From NCBI GenBank assembly GCA_913009635.1, contig CAJVXI010000004.1, positions 1 to 49,969 of the forward strand: a DNA stretch of 49,969 nt, written 5' to 3'. Each line of letters begins with the position of its first letter. Within the stretch, counting starts at the first letter, position 1. The DNA is from an uncultured bacterium (GTDB lineage: Bacteria > Patescibacteriota > Minisyncoccia > UBA6257 > UBA9933). The notes under the pieces were generated by a model. The model did no database searches, was not told where the DNA came from, and saw only the letters and a program-made list of their open reading frames with translations. This document shows, one piece after another, positions 1 through 9,086 of this stretch. The translations under genes were made by a program, and so were the position numbers.

Positions 1-220
1 ATATAGGAACCTGAAATGCACCTAAACTATCGGTGTATGAATTAGTATTTCCAATAGTATCAATTAAAAACAGGGCAACTGAATCAATAGGTAATTGGCT
101 AACGGAATCGACAACTAAACCTTCTATTGCTGAGGTTCCTTCATCGTCAGTAGTAGTTCCTTCGCAACCCCAAAATGACACAACACTAAAAAGTATTACT
201 AATAATAAAATCTGCTTCAT
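1..220 (-). CDS. putative lipoprotein, N-terminal part (runs off the left edge)
   Basis: The reading frame starts with ATG at 218-220 on the minus strand and stays open to position 1. A consensus Shine-Dalgarno AGGAGGTG lies five bases before the ATG, which fixes the start. The first residues are MKQILLLVILFSVVSFWGC: a short basic start, a hydrophobic stretch and a Cys at about residue 19, consistent with a lipoprotein signal, though WGC is not a textbook lipobox. After the Cys comes an acidic linker and then a segment (GLVVDSVSQLPIDSVALFL) resembling a carboxypeptidase-regulatory-like beta-sandwich repeat of secreted Bacteroidetes-type proteins. The function cannot be named. The strong SD and the composition set it apart from the genes right of 3.2 kb. 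Confidence 0.6.
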   Translation of the reverse strand, partial: MKQILLLVILFSVVSFWGCEGTTTDDEGTSAIEGLVVDSVSQLPIDSVALFLIDTIGNTNSYTDSLGAFQVPI

Positions 221-422
221 TTTTTCACCTCCTTTCAAAACGTTGTAAGTTATAGACTGTTTATTCTTTTTCTTGTGTAATAGATAATATAATAATTTGA
301 GAATGTCAATTACTCAATTACATTGATACTTAAAGAAATTTCTTTTTTAAAACCTAACAGATATTATTCCTTGTGTCTTGCCCTGATTCACCGCAGGTAA
401 ATTGTGAACTGACAGAAAAAGA

Positions 423-447
423 GGCGGAACTACTAAAGAGTTCCGCC
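423..447 (-). terminator. Rho-independent terminator of the rib-nusB operon
   Basis: A perfect 9-bp inverted repeat (GGCGGAACT / AGTTCCGCC) with a 7-nt loop lies about 55 bp after the nusB stop. Read on the minus strand it is followed by TCTTTTTCTG, a good U-run, so it ends transcripts coming from ribE-ribBA-ribH-nusB. The rest of the 221-500 spacer holds nothing else I recognise. Confidence 0.8.
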
Positions 448-500
448 CTACAATAAAATCGGACAAAGAAATAGGCTAGAATAAAATCAATTATGACACA

Positions 501-926
501 TTACTCTTGCGTCGGCTGGTTCTGTTTTTTGACAAAATTATCTAAGATGCCGTTGATGAATTTTGATGATTTATTTGTAGAAAATTCTTTGGCAAGTTCG
601 ATAGCCTCGTTTAAAACAACTTTCACAGGAACATCTATGAAAACAGAAAGTTCTGTCATTGCCATCCGCATAATGACTTTATCAATAAAAGCAATTCGTT
701 CAATTTTCCAATTTTCAGCAAGTGCTGCAATATGTTCGTCAGCCCATTGGATTTTTCCAATTACTTCATGCAAAAGTTCTAATGCAAATTTACGATGCTT
801 CTCTTTGAGACCTTCTTTATTAGCGATAGCATCAAAAGCGTCATCTAATTCCTGCTCAGCATGTTCAGTGGCATACAGAGTCTGCAGTACCACAATACGA
901 GCTAAATGTCTTGGAGCTTCTGACAT
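501..926 (-). CDS. nusB: transcription antitermination factor NusB
   Basis: A 141-aa all-helical protein of normal NusB length. It starts SEAPRHLARIVVLQTLYATE, with the basic N-terminus and the R-x-x-x-x-x-L-Q-x-L-Y pattern of the RNA-binding helix, and ends in the typical LNEAIELAKEFSTNKSSKF block. NusB pairs with NusE (S10) on boxA RNA to keep RNA polymerase in an antitermination state on rRNA operons. Its ATG shares one base with the ribH stop (TAATG), so the two are translationally coupled. ribH-nusB adjacency is very common in bacteria and supports both calls. It is the last gene before the terminator at 423-447. Confidence 0.9.
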   Translation of the reverse strand: MSEAPRHLARIVVLQTLYATEHAEQELDDAFDAIANKEGLKEKHRKFALELLHEVIGKIQWADEHIAALAENWKIERIAFIDKVIMRMAMTELSVFIDVPVKVVLNEAIELAKEFSTNKSSKFINGILDNFVKKQNQPTQE

Positions 927-1399
927 TATACACCTAACGATTCATAGAGATTTATCATTTCAATAGCAGCTGCGGCGGCATCCCAGCCCTTGTTGCCTGC
1001 TTTTGTGCCGGCACGTTCGATAGCCTGTTCGATGGTATCGGTTGTGACGATTCCATAAATAACCGGTTTACCTGAGTCGATGCCGATTTTTGCAATTCCT
1101 TTAGCAGACTCTGCTGAGATATAATCAAAATGAGGAGTGGCTCCCCGTATGATTGCCCCAAGACAGATAACAGCATCGTTATCTTTTTTCTCAGCAAGTT
1201 TTGCTGCAACATAGGGAATTTCGAATGCCCCCGGTACATAAGCAACAGAGATTTGGGCTTCATCGGCACCATGCCGTTTTAGACAATCAATAGCACCATC
1301 TAAAAGTTTGTCTGTTAAGAAATTATTAAAACGGCTGACAACCAATGCAAACCGTTTTCCTTTGGCATCAAGATGCCCTTCGTATTTTGTCATTGACAT
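926..1399 (-). CDS. ribH: 6,7-dimethyl-8-ribityllumazine synthase
   Basis: A 157-aa lumazine synthase. It condenses 5-amino-6-ribitylaminouracil with 3,4-dihydroxy-2-butanone 4-phosphate, the penultimate step of riboflavin synthesis. Visible landmarks are SRFN near residue 22, GAFEIP near 57, [14 protein letters not shown] with the conserved His near 89, and [14 protein letters not shown] near the C-terminus. Length and motifs are normal. It lies 15 bp after ribBA and overlaps nusB by one base. Confidence 0.95.
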   Translation of the reverse strand: MSMTKYEGHLDAKGKRFALVVSRFNNFLTDKLLDGAIDCLKRHGADEAQISVAYVPGAFEIPYVAAKLAEKKDNDAVICLGAIIRGATPHFDYISAESAKGIAKIGIDSGKPVIYGIVTTDTIEQAIERAGTKAGNKGWDAAAAAIEMINLYESLGV

Positions 1400-1414
1400 A
1401 TTATATACTCCAAT

Positions 1415-2644
1415 CTATTTCAAATTAAGCATGTGACCAAGTTTATCCCGTTTTGTCTCCAAGTAAAAATAGTTGGATTCATTTGGGGTTATTTCAAGCG
1501 GTACTCTCTCGGTTACTTCAAGCCCGTAACCTTTGAGTCCTATAATCTTTTTCGGATTATTTGTAATCAATCGAATTGAAGACAATCCTAAATCGGCAAG
1601 TATTTGAGCCCCGATACCGTAATCGCGTAAATCAGCATCAAAGCCAAGCTCTTCATTTGCCTCGACAGTATCTCTTCCCTGTTCCTGTAATTTATAGGCA
1701 AGCAGTTTGTTGGCAAGTCCTATACCCCGCCCTTCCTGACGCATATATAAAACAACGCCTTCGCCTGCTTCTTCGACCATCTGCATTGATTTTTGTAGTT
1801 GTTTACCGCAGTCACAACGACAGGAGCCAAAGACATCACCGGTCAAACACATTGAGTGAACTCGTACGAGAACATTTTTCTTACCGACAACATCACCTTT
1901 GACAAGAGCTAAATGATGATGGTCATCAATTTCGGATTTATATAAATGCAGTTGAAACTTGCCGTCATCAGTCGGCATATCGACATCGGTTACTTTTTCT
2001 ACAAAACGTTCAGTTTTATATCTGTATGCAATCAAATCTTTGACCGTAATAATTTTGAGGTTATGCTTCTCAGCGAATTCGAGCAGACGAGGAACTCGTT
2101 TCATAGAGCCATCATCATCCATGATTTCACACATGACACCACTCCGTTTGAGACCGGCAAGCATTGGAAGGTCAGATGATGCTTCGGTGTGCCCGGCACG
2201 AGTTAAGACACCACCTTTGAGTGCTTTGATTGGAAAGATATGCCCCGGACGACCTAGAGCTTCAGGAGTGGCGGCATCATCAACTAAAGTTTGAATAGTG
2301 ATAGCTCTGTCAGAAGCAGAGATACCGGTTGTGGTACCTTTTAGAGCATCAACAGAGACTGTAAATCGGGTCCCCAACCGAGCGGTATTATCAGCAACCA
2401 TTGGATGTAATTTAAGTTGTTTTATACGCTCTTCAGTAAGAGAGACACAAATTAAGCCTCGCCCGTGTGTTGCAAAAAAGTTAATTGCTTCGGGGGTTAC
2501 TTTTTCTGATGCCATAATAAGATCGCCTTCGTTTTCGCGATCTTCATCATCGACAACAACAATAAATTCTCCTGCTTTGATAGCTTCAATTGCTTCAGGA
2601 ATCCTGTTAAATAATCTATTTTTGCGTTCCATGGTGTTTACCAT
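1415..2644 (-). CDS. ribBA: bifunctional DHBP synthase / GTP cyclohydrolase II
   Basis: A 409-aa fusion. The N-terminal RibB half (to about residue 205) carries DDEDRENEGDLIMA, the acidic metal/substrate loop, and HTEASSDLPMLAG; it makes 3,4-dihydroxy-2-butanone 4-phosphate from ribulose 5-phosphate. The C-terminal RibA half has the zinc Cys cluster in GDVFGSCRCDCG and the GTP-binding RQEGRGIGLANK; it opens the GTP imidazole ring. It therefore supplies both branches of the pathway. The ATG at 2644 overlaps the end of ribE by 7 bp; a second in-frame ATG at 2632 (MERKNRLF) is an equally plausible start because neither has a clear SD. Confidence 0.93.
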   Translation of the reverse strand: MVNTMERKNRLFNRIPEAIEAIKAGEFIVVVDDEDRENEGDLIMASEKVTPEAINFFATHGRGLICVSLTEERIKQLKLHPMVADNTARLGTRFTVSVDALKGTTTGISASDRAITIQTLVDDAATPEALGRPGHIFPIKALKGGVLTRAGHTEASSDLPMLAGLKRSGVMCEIMDDDGSMKRVPRLLEFAEKHNLKIITVKDLIAYRYKTERFVEKVTDVDMPTDDGKFQLHLYKSEIDDHHHLALVKGDVVGKKNVLVRVHSMCLTGDVFGSCRCDCGKQLQKSMQMVEEAGEGVVLYMRQEGRGIGLANKLLAYKLQEQGRDTVEANEELGFDADLRDYGIGAQILADLGLSSIRLITNNPKKIIGLKGYGLEVTERVPLEITPNESNYFYLETKRDKLGHMLNLK

Positions 2645-3215
2645 CCGCTTTCTATAAGTTTATCTATGGTTAAAGATTTTTTTTCATTTTTATGCATTGC
2701 TTTTGCGATATATTTTCCAATCATATCAAATTCGAGATTGACAAAATCGTTTTGTTTTAATTTTGAGAGAGTAGTTTTTTGCTCGGTATGCGGAATTATA
2801 TTCACAGATAGATTCCCACTTGACACTTTATTGATTGTCAGCGAAACACCGTTGACGGCTATAGAACCTTTTTCGATAATCAAATTGTCAAAGTTAGAAT
2901 CGTAAGCAATATATATCTCAAGTGAGTTTCCAACCGGTGATATTGATTTTATTTGTCCACGACAATCGATATGACCGGAAACCATGTGTCCGCCCATACG
3001 TCCGCCAAGTTTCATAGCACGTTCTAAATTTATTTGCTGACCGGTTTTATATTGTGAAATAATAGTTCGTTCCGATGTTTCTTTAGATACTTCAACGGTA
3101 AATGAGTTTTTATCAAAAGAGATGACAGTCAGACAGGCACCGTCGCAAGCAATCGATTCTCCAAGTTCTAATTCTGTATGAGAAAAATCTGAATGAATAC
3201 GGTACTTCTCAATTA
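2638..3215 (-). pseudogene. ribE: riboflavin synthase alpha chain, 5' end missing at a sequence junction
   Basis: The frame encodes nearly all of riboflavin synthase (two lumazines to riboflavin plus pyrimidine): EKYRIHSDFSH, LGESIACDGACLTV, the repeat-linking KLGGRMGGHMVSGHID, then IAVNGVSLTI and NIIPHTE in the second barrel. The family starts almost always with MFTG(I/V). Here, going upstream from IEKY, the codons read ATA ATA and then a TAA stop, with no ATG, GTG or TTG, so about five conserved residues are absent. The first in-frame ATG (3015) would discard most of the first barrel. Homology to the family ends at about 3215, where CPR-like spacer begins, so the gene is cut by the junction. 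Any ribD or FMN riboswitch upstream is lost too. Confidence 0.8.
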
Positions 3216-3369
3216 TTATTTATTTGTAATAATTAGTGTTAATTACTGGTTTGATTTTTAGGACACTACTTACTACAGTGTGGGGTTGTGGTTTCGGGTC
3301 TCTATTTGTTACCTGCCAAAAAGAAAAAAAGGACGAATCTGTCATTTTCCACTTTGATATTTACATTTT
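3216..3369. other. spacer at the junction, with a CPR-type intergenic repeat arm
   Basis: No gene is visible. The right part (about 3339-3375, GTCATTTTCCACTTTGATAT and on) nearly matches the spacer before holB at about 25449-25485, which places this stretch in the CPR genome. The left part (3216-3330) matches nothing else in the window that I could see. Confidence 0.5.
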
Positions 3370-5274
3370 CTATAGTTTGTATATAAATATCGACATTCCG
3401 GCTCTGGCGTCTGGCTTATATGGATCGCGAATTTGTTTAAGCCATCGATATTCATCTTCTGGATTTCGTTGAAAGTCGGAATGCGTTTTTCCTAAAGCTA
3501 CCTGAAGGTTATTGATGGAAATTGCTAGCCAATTAATTCCTTTATTTTTAGGATTGCCTTTAGCTGACCACCACGTTTGAGTTTGGTCTCCTAAATAATA
3601 TTTAGGGCTGCCGCCTCCGAAATAGTCAACAGCTATTTTTTCGTTTGGCGATAAATTTTCTTCTGTAAATTTCTTAAGTCGTTTCAAATCCTGGCCCCAG
3701 TCATAATTAGAATCAACAACGTATTGATAGCCATTTTCAGTACCGCCGCCAAATTGATTAAAATAAGAAAGATAATGAGGTGAAGCAAATAAAGCTTCCA
3801 TTAAATACCAAATTATTAGAATAATAATAACAACACTTTTAAAAGAGGTTTTTATAAAATCAAAAGCAACATTAGCAATTCGTTTCCAAAAACTTTCACT
3901 TTCAATTGTTTTTGAGCTTATCCATTTTTTTAGCGCGCCAGTAGAAAGAATATAAATAAATGGCATAGTTGGCAGAATATGGCGAATGCCGATATTTAAT
4001 GGGCTTTTAATGCTGTAAAGCCAATAAAAAATCACAAAAACGAGCATTGAAAATTCGGCAAAATGTGTGCCAAGGTAATCCGTAAAAATTTTGAATTTTG
4101 TCCGCCAGCTGGCGGATTGAATTTTGAATTTTTTTATAATACTCCAACTACCCAAAATTAATGCCAATCCGATTAAAATTAGAGAAGGAATTGGCTCTTT
4201 TAGTGCAAATACAACAGGGAAATAATTCCACCAACCTCTAGCTGATACTTCACCCAAGAAATAAGCAGTATTTCCTCCGCTTGAGCGTTGAATGACCATT
4301 AAAACACCAAGTAAGTATTGGCCCGCTGGTCGTAAAACTTTATTGCCAGCCATATAAATATTAATTTCTGCTAAGCATCTTAATGAGTTGCATGTTTCAA
4401 TAGTTGGATCTGTTCCACCGGCAAAAGAAGTTAAGATGAATTCAGTGTCAGAAACTTGTTTCTCAATAGGATAATTAAATGTGAATATAAAATAAACCGC
4501 ATAAACCAAAACATAACCAATAATAAAAACAGAAATCAACCAACCAATGTATTTAAAAATACGTAATATAATATTTTTTCGTTCAAGATTAATTTTCCAT
4601 ATAAAGAAAACAATTATCAAGAAAATAAAGAATGGTATTAAAAGAACAGCTGAAAATTTCATTAACTGGGCAATGCCAAAAGCTAAACCAGCCCAAATTA
4701 AATGTTTTCGTGACGGAGAAAAAAGAAATTTAATAAAATAATAAGTAGCTAAAAATATTCCCAAGGCAGCGCCAATATCAGTGGTTACGTAGTGGCCGTG
4801 AGTAAGCACGGTTGGAGAAAAAGAAAACAGGAAAGTCGGTAATAATGCCCACCGTCGGCCAATTAATTCTTGAGCCCAAATATATATAAAGATAACCAGT
4901 ATAATGGTTAAAAGCATGGGGCCGAGCCGCGCCCAATTAATAATTTTATCAGCATCGTTTCCGAGTTCGTAAAGAAATTGTGTTCCAGCTGTCCATTGGC
5001 CATTAACGTCTTGCTGCCAAGACGTTTTATTAATAGGAAATTCTGTATCTAAAAAAAGTAATGGGATAGCAGAGATTGCCTTAATTAATGGTGGGTGTTC
5101 TGGATTAAGACGATAATCAAGATAGCGAACATAACTGTATCCAGACGGAATATGCGCTAATTCGTCCATTGTTGCTGATTCTTTGAGTGAAGAGTTAAGC
5201 ATTAGTCCAAAACAAGACAAAGCCATTAATATTACTAAGCTCCACTGAATCCAAGATGAAGAAATTTTATTCAT
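3370..5274 (-). CDS. GT39/PMT-type integral membrane glycosyltransferase
   Basis: A 634-aa multi-pass membrane protein. Near residue 36 it has MDELAHIPSGYSY and then RLNPEHPPL, the luminal acidic motif and P-x-H-P-P-L pattern of dolichyl/undecaprenyl-phosphate-sugar transferases (PMT_2, ArnT-like). About ten hydrophobic segments follow, then a soluble C-terminal part with DWGQDLKRL. It probably moves a sugar from a lipid carrier to a surface protein or glycan; donor and acceptor are unknown. The start is supported by TATAAT seven bases before the ATG, implying a leaderless mRNA. A palindromic repeat (TCCGCCAGCTGGCGGA at about 4098) is read in frame as QSASWRTKF in a cytoplasmic loop, flanked by near-identical AT-rich runs. 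Divergent from the PilX-like gene at 5310. Confidence 0.75.
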   Translation of the reverse strand: MNKISSSWIQWSLVILMALSCFGLMLNSSLKESATMDELAHIPSGYSYVRYLDYRLNPEHPPLIKAISAIPLLFLDTEFPINKTSWQQDVNGQWTAGTQFLYELGNDADKIINWARLGPMLLTIILVIFIYIWAQELIGRRWALLPTFLFSFSPTVLTHGHYVTTDIGAALGIFLATYYFIKFLFSPSRKHLIWAGLAFGIAQLMKFSAVLLIPFFIFLIIVFFIWKINLERKNIILRIFKYIGWLISVFIIGYVLVYAVYFIFTFNYPIEKQVSDTEFILTSFAGGTDPTIETCNSLRCLAEINIYMAGNKVLRPAGQYLLGVLMVIQRSSGGNTAYFLGEVSARGWWNYFPVVFALKEPIPSLILIGLALILGSWSIIKKFKIQSASWRTKFKIFTDYLGTHFAEFSMLVFVIFYWLYSIKSPLNIGIRHILPTMPFIYILSTGALKKWISSKTIESESFWKRIANVAFDFIKTSFKSVVIIILIIWYLMEALFASPHYLSYFNQFGGGTENGYQYVVDSNYDWGQDLKRLKKFTEENLSPNEKIAVDYFGGGSPKYYLGDQTQTWWSAKGNPKNKGINWLAISINNLQVALGKTHSDFQRNPEDEYRWLKQIRDPYKPDARAGMSIFIYKL

Positions 5275-5309
5275 TGAATTTATTATAACAATAATCTACA
5301 ATTAATATA
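5275..5309. promoter_or_regulatory. divergent leaderless promoters
   Basis: In 35 bp there are two -10 boxes facing away from each other. TATAAT on the minus strand lies 7 nt from the ATG of the GT39 gene, and TACAAT on the plus strand lies 7 nt from the ATG at 5310. That spacing puts both transcription starts on or next to the start codon. Confidence 0.6.
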
Positions 5310-5729
5310 ATGATAAAATCTTTGGAAAATCTAAGGGGTCAGGTAATGCTTCTGACAACCGTAGTTTTAAGTGGAACATTTCTGGTGGTTTCTGGAATGG
5401 TTGGTTTTTTGATGGTTTATAAAATAAGGCAGTCAACAGATATGACTAATTCTACTAAGGCGATTTTAGCCGCTGATAGCGGTATTGAATGGGAACTTTA
5501 TAGATGTTTTAAATGTTATTCAGCTGAAATTTGTGATTCGGATTGTCCGGCGCCTTATAGCCCTCCTTCTTATTCAGGACCTCAAATGGCTAATAATTCT
5601 ATTGCAACTACCACTGTTATTTTTAACGCTAGCGGTACGGCGGAATCAATTAAGTCCATTGGAAAATCGGGAAATACAGCCAGAGCTTTTCAAATGATGC
5701 TTAAAGGGGCAACTTCAACTTTGCCTTAA
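5310..5729 (+). CDS. PilX-like type IV pilus accessory protein (putative)
   Basis: A 139-aa protein. A short polar start (MIKSLENLRGQ) is followed by a 25-28 residue hydrophobic segment (about 12-39) and then TKAILAADSGIEWELY, which resembles the AADAGIE signature of PilX/pilus-assembly N-terminal domains. Four Cys follow (RCFKCYSAEICDSDC), which could form disulfides outside the cell. No clear prepilin peptidase site precedes the hydrophobic part. It is separated from ligA by 10 bp and is probably co-transcribed with it. The family assignment rests on the N-terminus only. Confidence 0.5.
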   Translation: MIKSLENLRGQVMLLTTVVLSGTFLVVSGMVGFLMVYKIRQSTDMTNSTKAILAADSGIEWELYRCFKCYSAEICDSDCPAPYSPPSYSGPQMANNSIATTTVIFNASGTAESIKSIGKSGNTARAFQMMLKGATSTLP

Positions 5730-5739
5730 ACTTAAATAA

Positions 5740-7908
<2,169 letters not shown>

Positions 7909-7953
7909 TTTTTAATAATTTTAATTTCAATAAGTTTAATTTTAATAAGGCAG

Positions 7954-7995
7954 AGAATATTAACATTGCAAGACGACCGCATTAAATGTTAATAT
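7954..7995. repeat. 42-bp palindromic element, copy 1, overlapping the promoter of the PaaX/Cas2-like gene
   Basis: Perfect 11-bp arms ATATTAACATT (7957-7967) and AATGTTAATAT (7985-7995) enclose a 17-bp centre GCAAGACGACCGCATTA. The last six bases, TAATAT, sit 7 nt before the ATG at 8003 and serve well as the -10 box of a leaderless mRNA, with TTGCAA 18 bp upstream as a weak -35. A protein bound to the palindrome would cover the promoter, so it is a candidate operator for autoregulation. An almost identical copy lies after the gene. Confidence 0.8.
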
Positions 7996-8002
7996 ATAAA
8001 TT

Positions 8003-8512
8003 ATGAGTTTAGTTGAGGAAATATTAACAATTTTAACAGATTATTCTGGAGGTTATAAATTGATGCGCAGAAGAATGATGGGGTATACCGGCCCTATTTA
8101 TTCAAGTATAAAAAGAGATTGCCGAGAAATTAACGACACTTCTTTAAGAAGCACTTTTTCACGCCTTAAAAAACAGGGACTGATAGATAATAATAATGGA
8201 ACTTGGAAGATTAAAAATAAGGGAAGGGAATATTTAAAAAACATAGTAGTTTCAAGAGTGCCTCATTTTGGTCATCTTAAAAATAAAGATAGTAAAAAAG
8301 AAATGATAATCATTTTTGATATTCCTGAAAACAGGCGTGGCCAAAGGAATTGGCTGCGTGCCGAATTGATCGCTTTAGATTTTGCTATTTTACAAAAAAG
8401 CGTTTGGCTTGGCCCTTCTCCTTTGCCTAAGGAGTTTATAAAATATTTAAATAATATTAATATTCTTCAATATTTGAAATTTTTTAAGGCTACCGAGAAA
8501 GAGATAGTTTAA
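8003..8512 (+). CDS. PaaX-like regulator with Cas2-type C-terminal domain
   Basis: A 169-aa protein. Residues about 1-80 look like a winged helix (SLRSTFSRLKKQGLIDNNNG, the recognition helix and wing). The C-terminal half starts EMIIIFDIPENRRGQRNWLR and continues to LQKSVWLGPSPLP, the ferredoxin-like fold shared by PaaX repressors and Cas2, with the first-strand Asp present (FDIPE). Such proteins in CPR genomes are often labelled Cas2, but no cas1, other cas gene or CRISPR array is in the window, and the added DNA-binding domain points to a transcription regulator. It stands alone between two 42-bp palindromes. The start follows the -10 by 7 nt. Confidence 0.65.
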   Translation: MSLVEEILTILTDYSGGYKLMRRRMMGYTGPIYSSIKRDCREINDTSLRSTFSRLKKQGLIDNNNGTWKIKNKGREYLKNIVVSRVPHFGHLKNKDSKKEMIIIFDIPENRRGQRNWLRAELIALDFAILQKSVWLGPSPLPKEFIKYLNNINILQYLKFFKATEKEIV

Positions 8513-8548
8513 TAATTTAATACAAAGTAGATTTGTCGTAATATTTAT

Positions 8549-8590
8549 AGAATATTAACATTACAAGACGACCGCATTAAATGTTAATAT
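8549..8590. repeat. 42-bp palindromic element, copy 2, downstream of the PaaX/Cas2-like gene
   Basis: Identical to the copy at 7954-7995 except for one base in the centre (ACAAGACGACCGCATTA). It begins 36 bp after the stop codon and ends 38 bp before gatC, in the same orientation as copy 1. It could be a second operator affecting gatC or the right end of a small mobile cassette. Confidence 0.8.
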
Positions 8591-8628
8591 TAAAGGTTTT
8601 TTTATTATTTATGTGTTAAAATTAAATT

Positions 8629-9015
8629 ATGGCAAAAATTGACAAAGAAATTCTAAAACACTTAGCGGAATTAGCAAGAATAGAAATAGAAGAAAAAGAC
8701 GAAGAAAAATTATTAAAGGACTTACAGGAAATCATTGATTATTTTAAAGAATTGAAGGGGGTGAATATTGAAAATGTCGAGTCAATGACTGGTGGTAGTA
8801 TTTTTTTATCAAATATTTTTCGCGATGACGACTTGATGCAGATTAACGCAGATGACACGCAGATAAACGCAGATACTCATAGGCGGATAAATGTAGATAA
8901 AAAAGATAAAAAAATCAGCGAAAATCTGCGTAAAAATCAGCGTAGATCTGCGTTAGTGGAGTCGTTTCCTGAAGAAGAAGACGGATTTTTGAAAATACCG
9001 CCAGTGTTTAAATAG
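8629..9015 (+). CDS. gatC: Asp-tRNA(Asn)/Glu-tRNA(Gln) amidotransferase subunit C
   Basis: GatC wraps around GatA and stabilises the GatCAB complex that amidates Glu-tRNA(Gln) and Asp-tRNA(Asn). The N-terminus (IDKEILKHLAELARIEI) and the C-terminus (FPEEEDGFLKIPPVF) are typical. At 128 aa it is about 30 residues longer than usual. The extra part (about residues 70-110) is a palindromic repeat read as QINADDTQINADTHRRIN and on. The ATG follows TAAAAT by 6 nt, supporting a leaderless start. gatA follows; gatB is not in this window. Confidence 0.9.
   Translation: MAKIDKEILKHLAELARIEIEEKDEEKLLKDLQEIIDYFKELKGVNIENVESMTGGSIFLSNIFRDDDLMQINADDTQINADTHRRINVDKKDKKISENLRKNQRRSALVESFPEEEDGFLKIPPVFK
8836..8960 (+). 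repeat. CGCAGAT-type palindromic repeat inserted in gatC
   Basis: The left part repeats ACGCAGAT units about every 10-11 bp (GCAGATTAACGCAGATGACA and on). The right part carries the inverse, ATCTGCG/ATCAGCG units, so the whole can fold into a long imperfect hairpin. Relatives occur in tpiA, the hydrolase at 40178, secA and, in an ACGGACTAATAC variant, twice in gatA. Confidence 0.75.
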
Positions 9016-9086
9016 TGTTTAGTCACTAGTGATTAGCCATTAGAGAATTTTTACTAGTGGCTAGTAGCTAGTGGCTAGTGGCTAGT
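9016..9086. repeat. 7-bp-period repeat hairpin (CTAGTGG/ACTAGTG type)
   Basis: The gatC-gatA spacer is made of heptamers: AGTCACT-AGTGATT-AGCCATT on the left, then ACTAGTGGCTAGTAGCTAGT on the right, ending at the gatA ATG. The two halves are partly complementary. A related array closes gatA at 10635-10663. Confidence 0.7.

Noticed and set aside
33-248. plus-strand 71-aa ORF
   Set aside because: It is the antisense of a lipoprotein start with a consensus SD on the minus strand.
8003-8512. Cas2 of a CRISPR-Cas system
   Set aside because: It has an added winged-helix domain and no cas genes or array in the window; PaaX-like regulator fits better.
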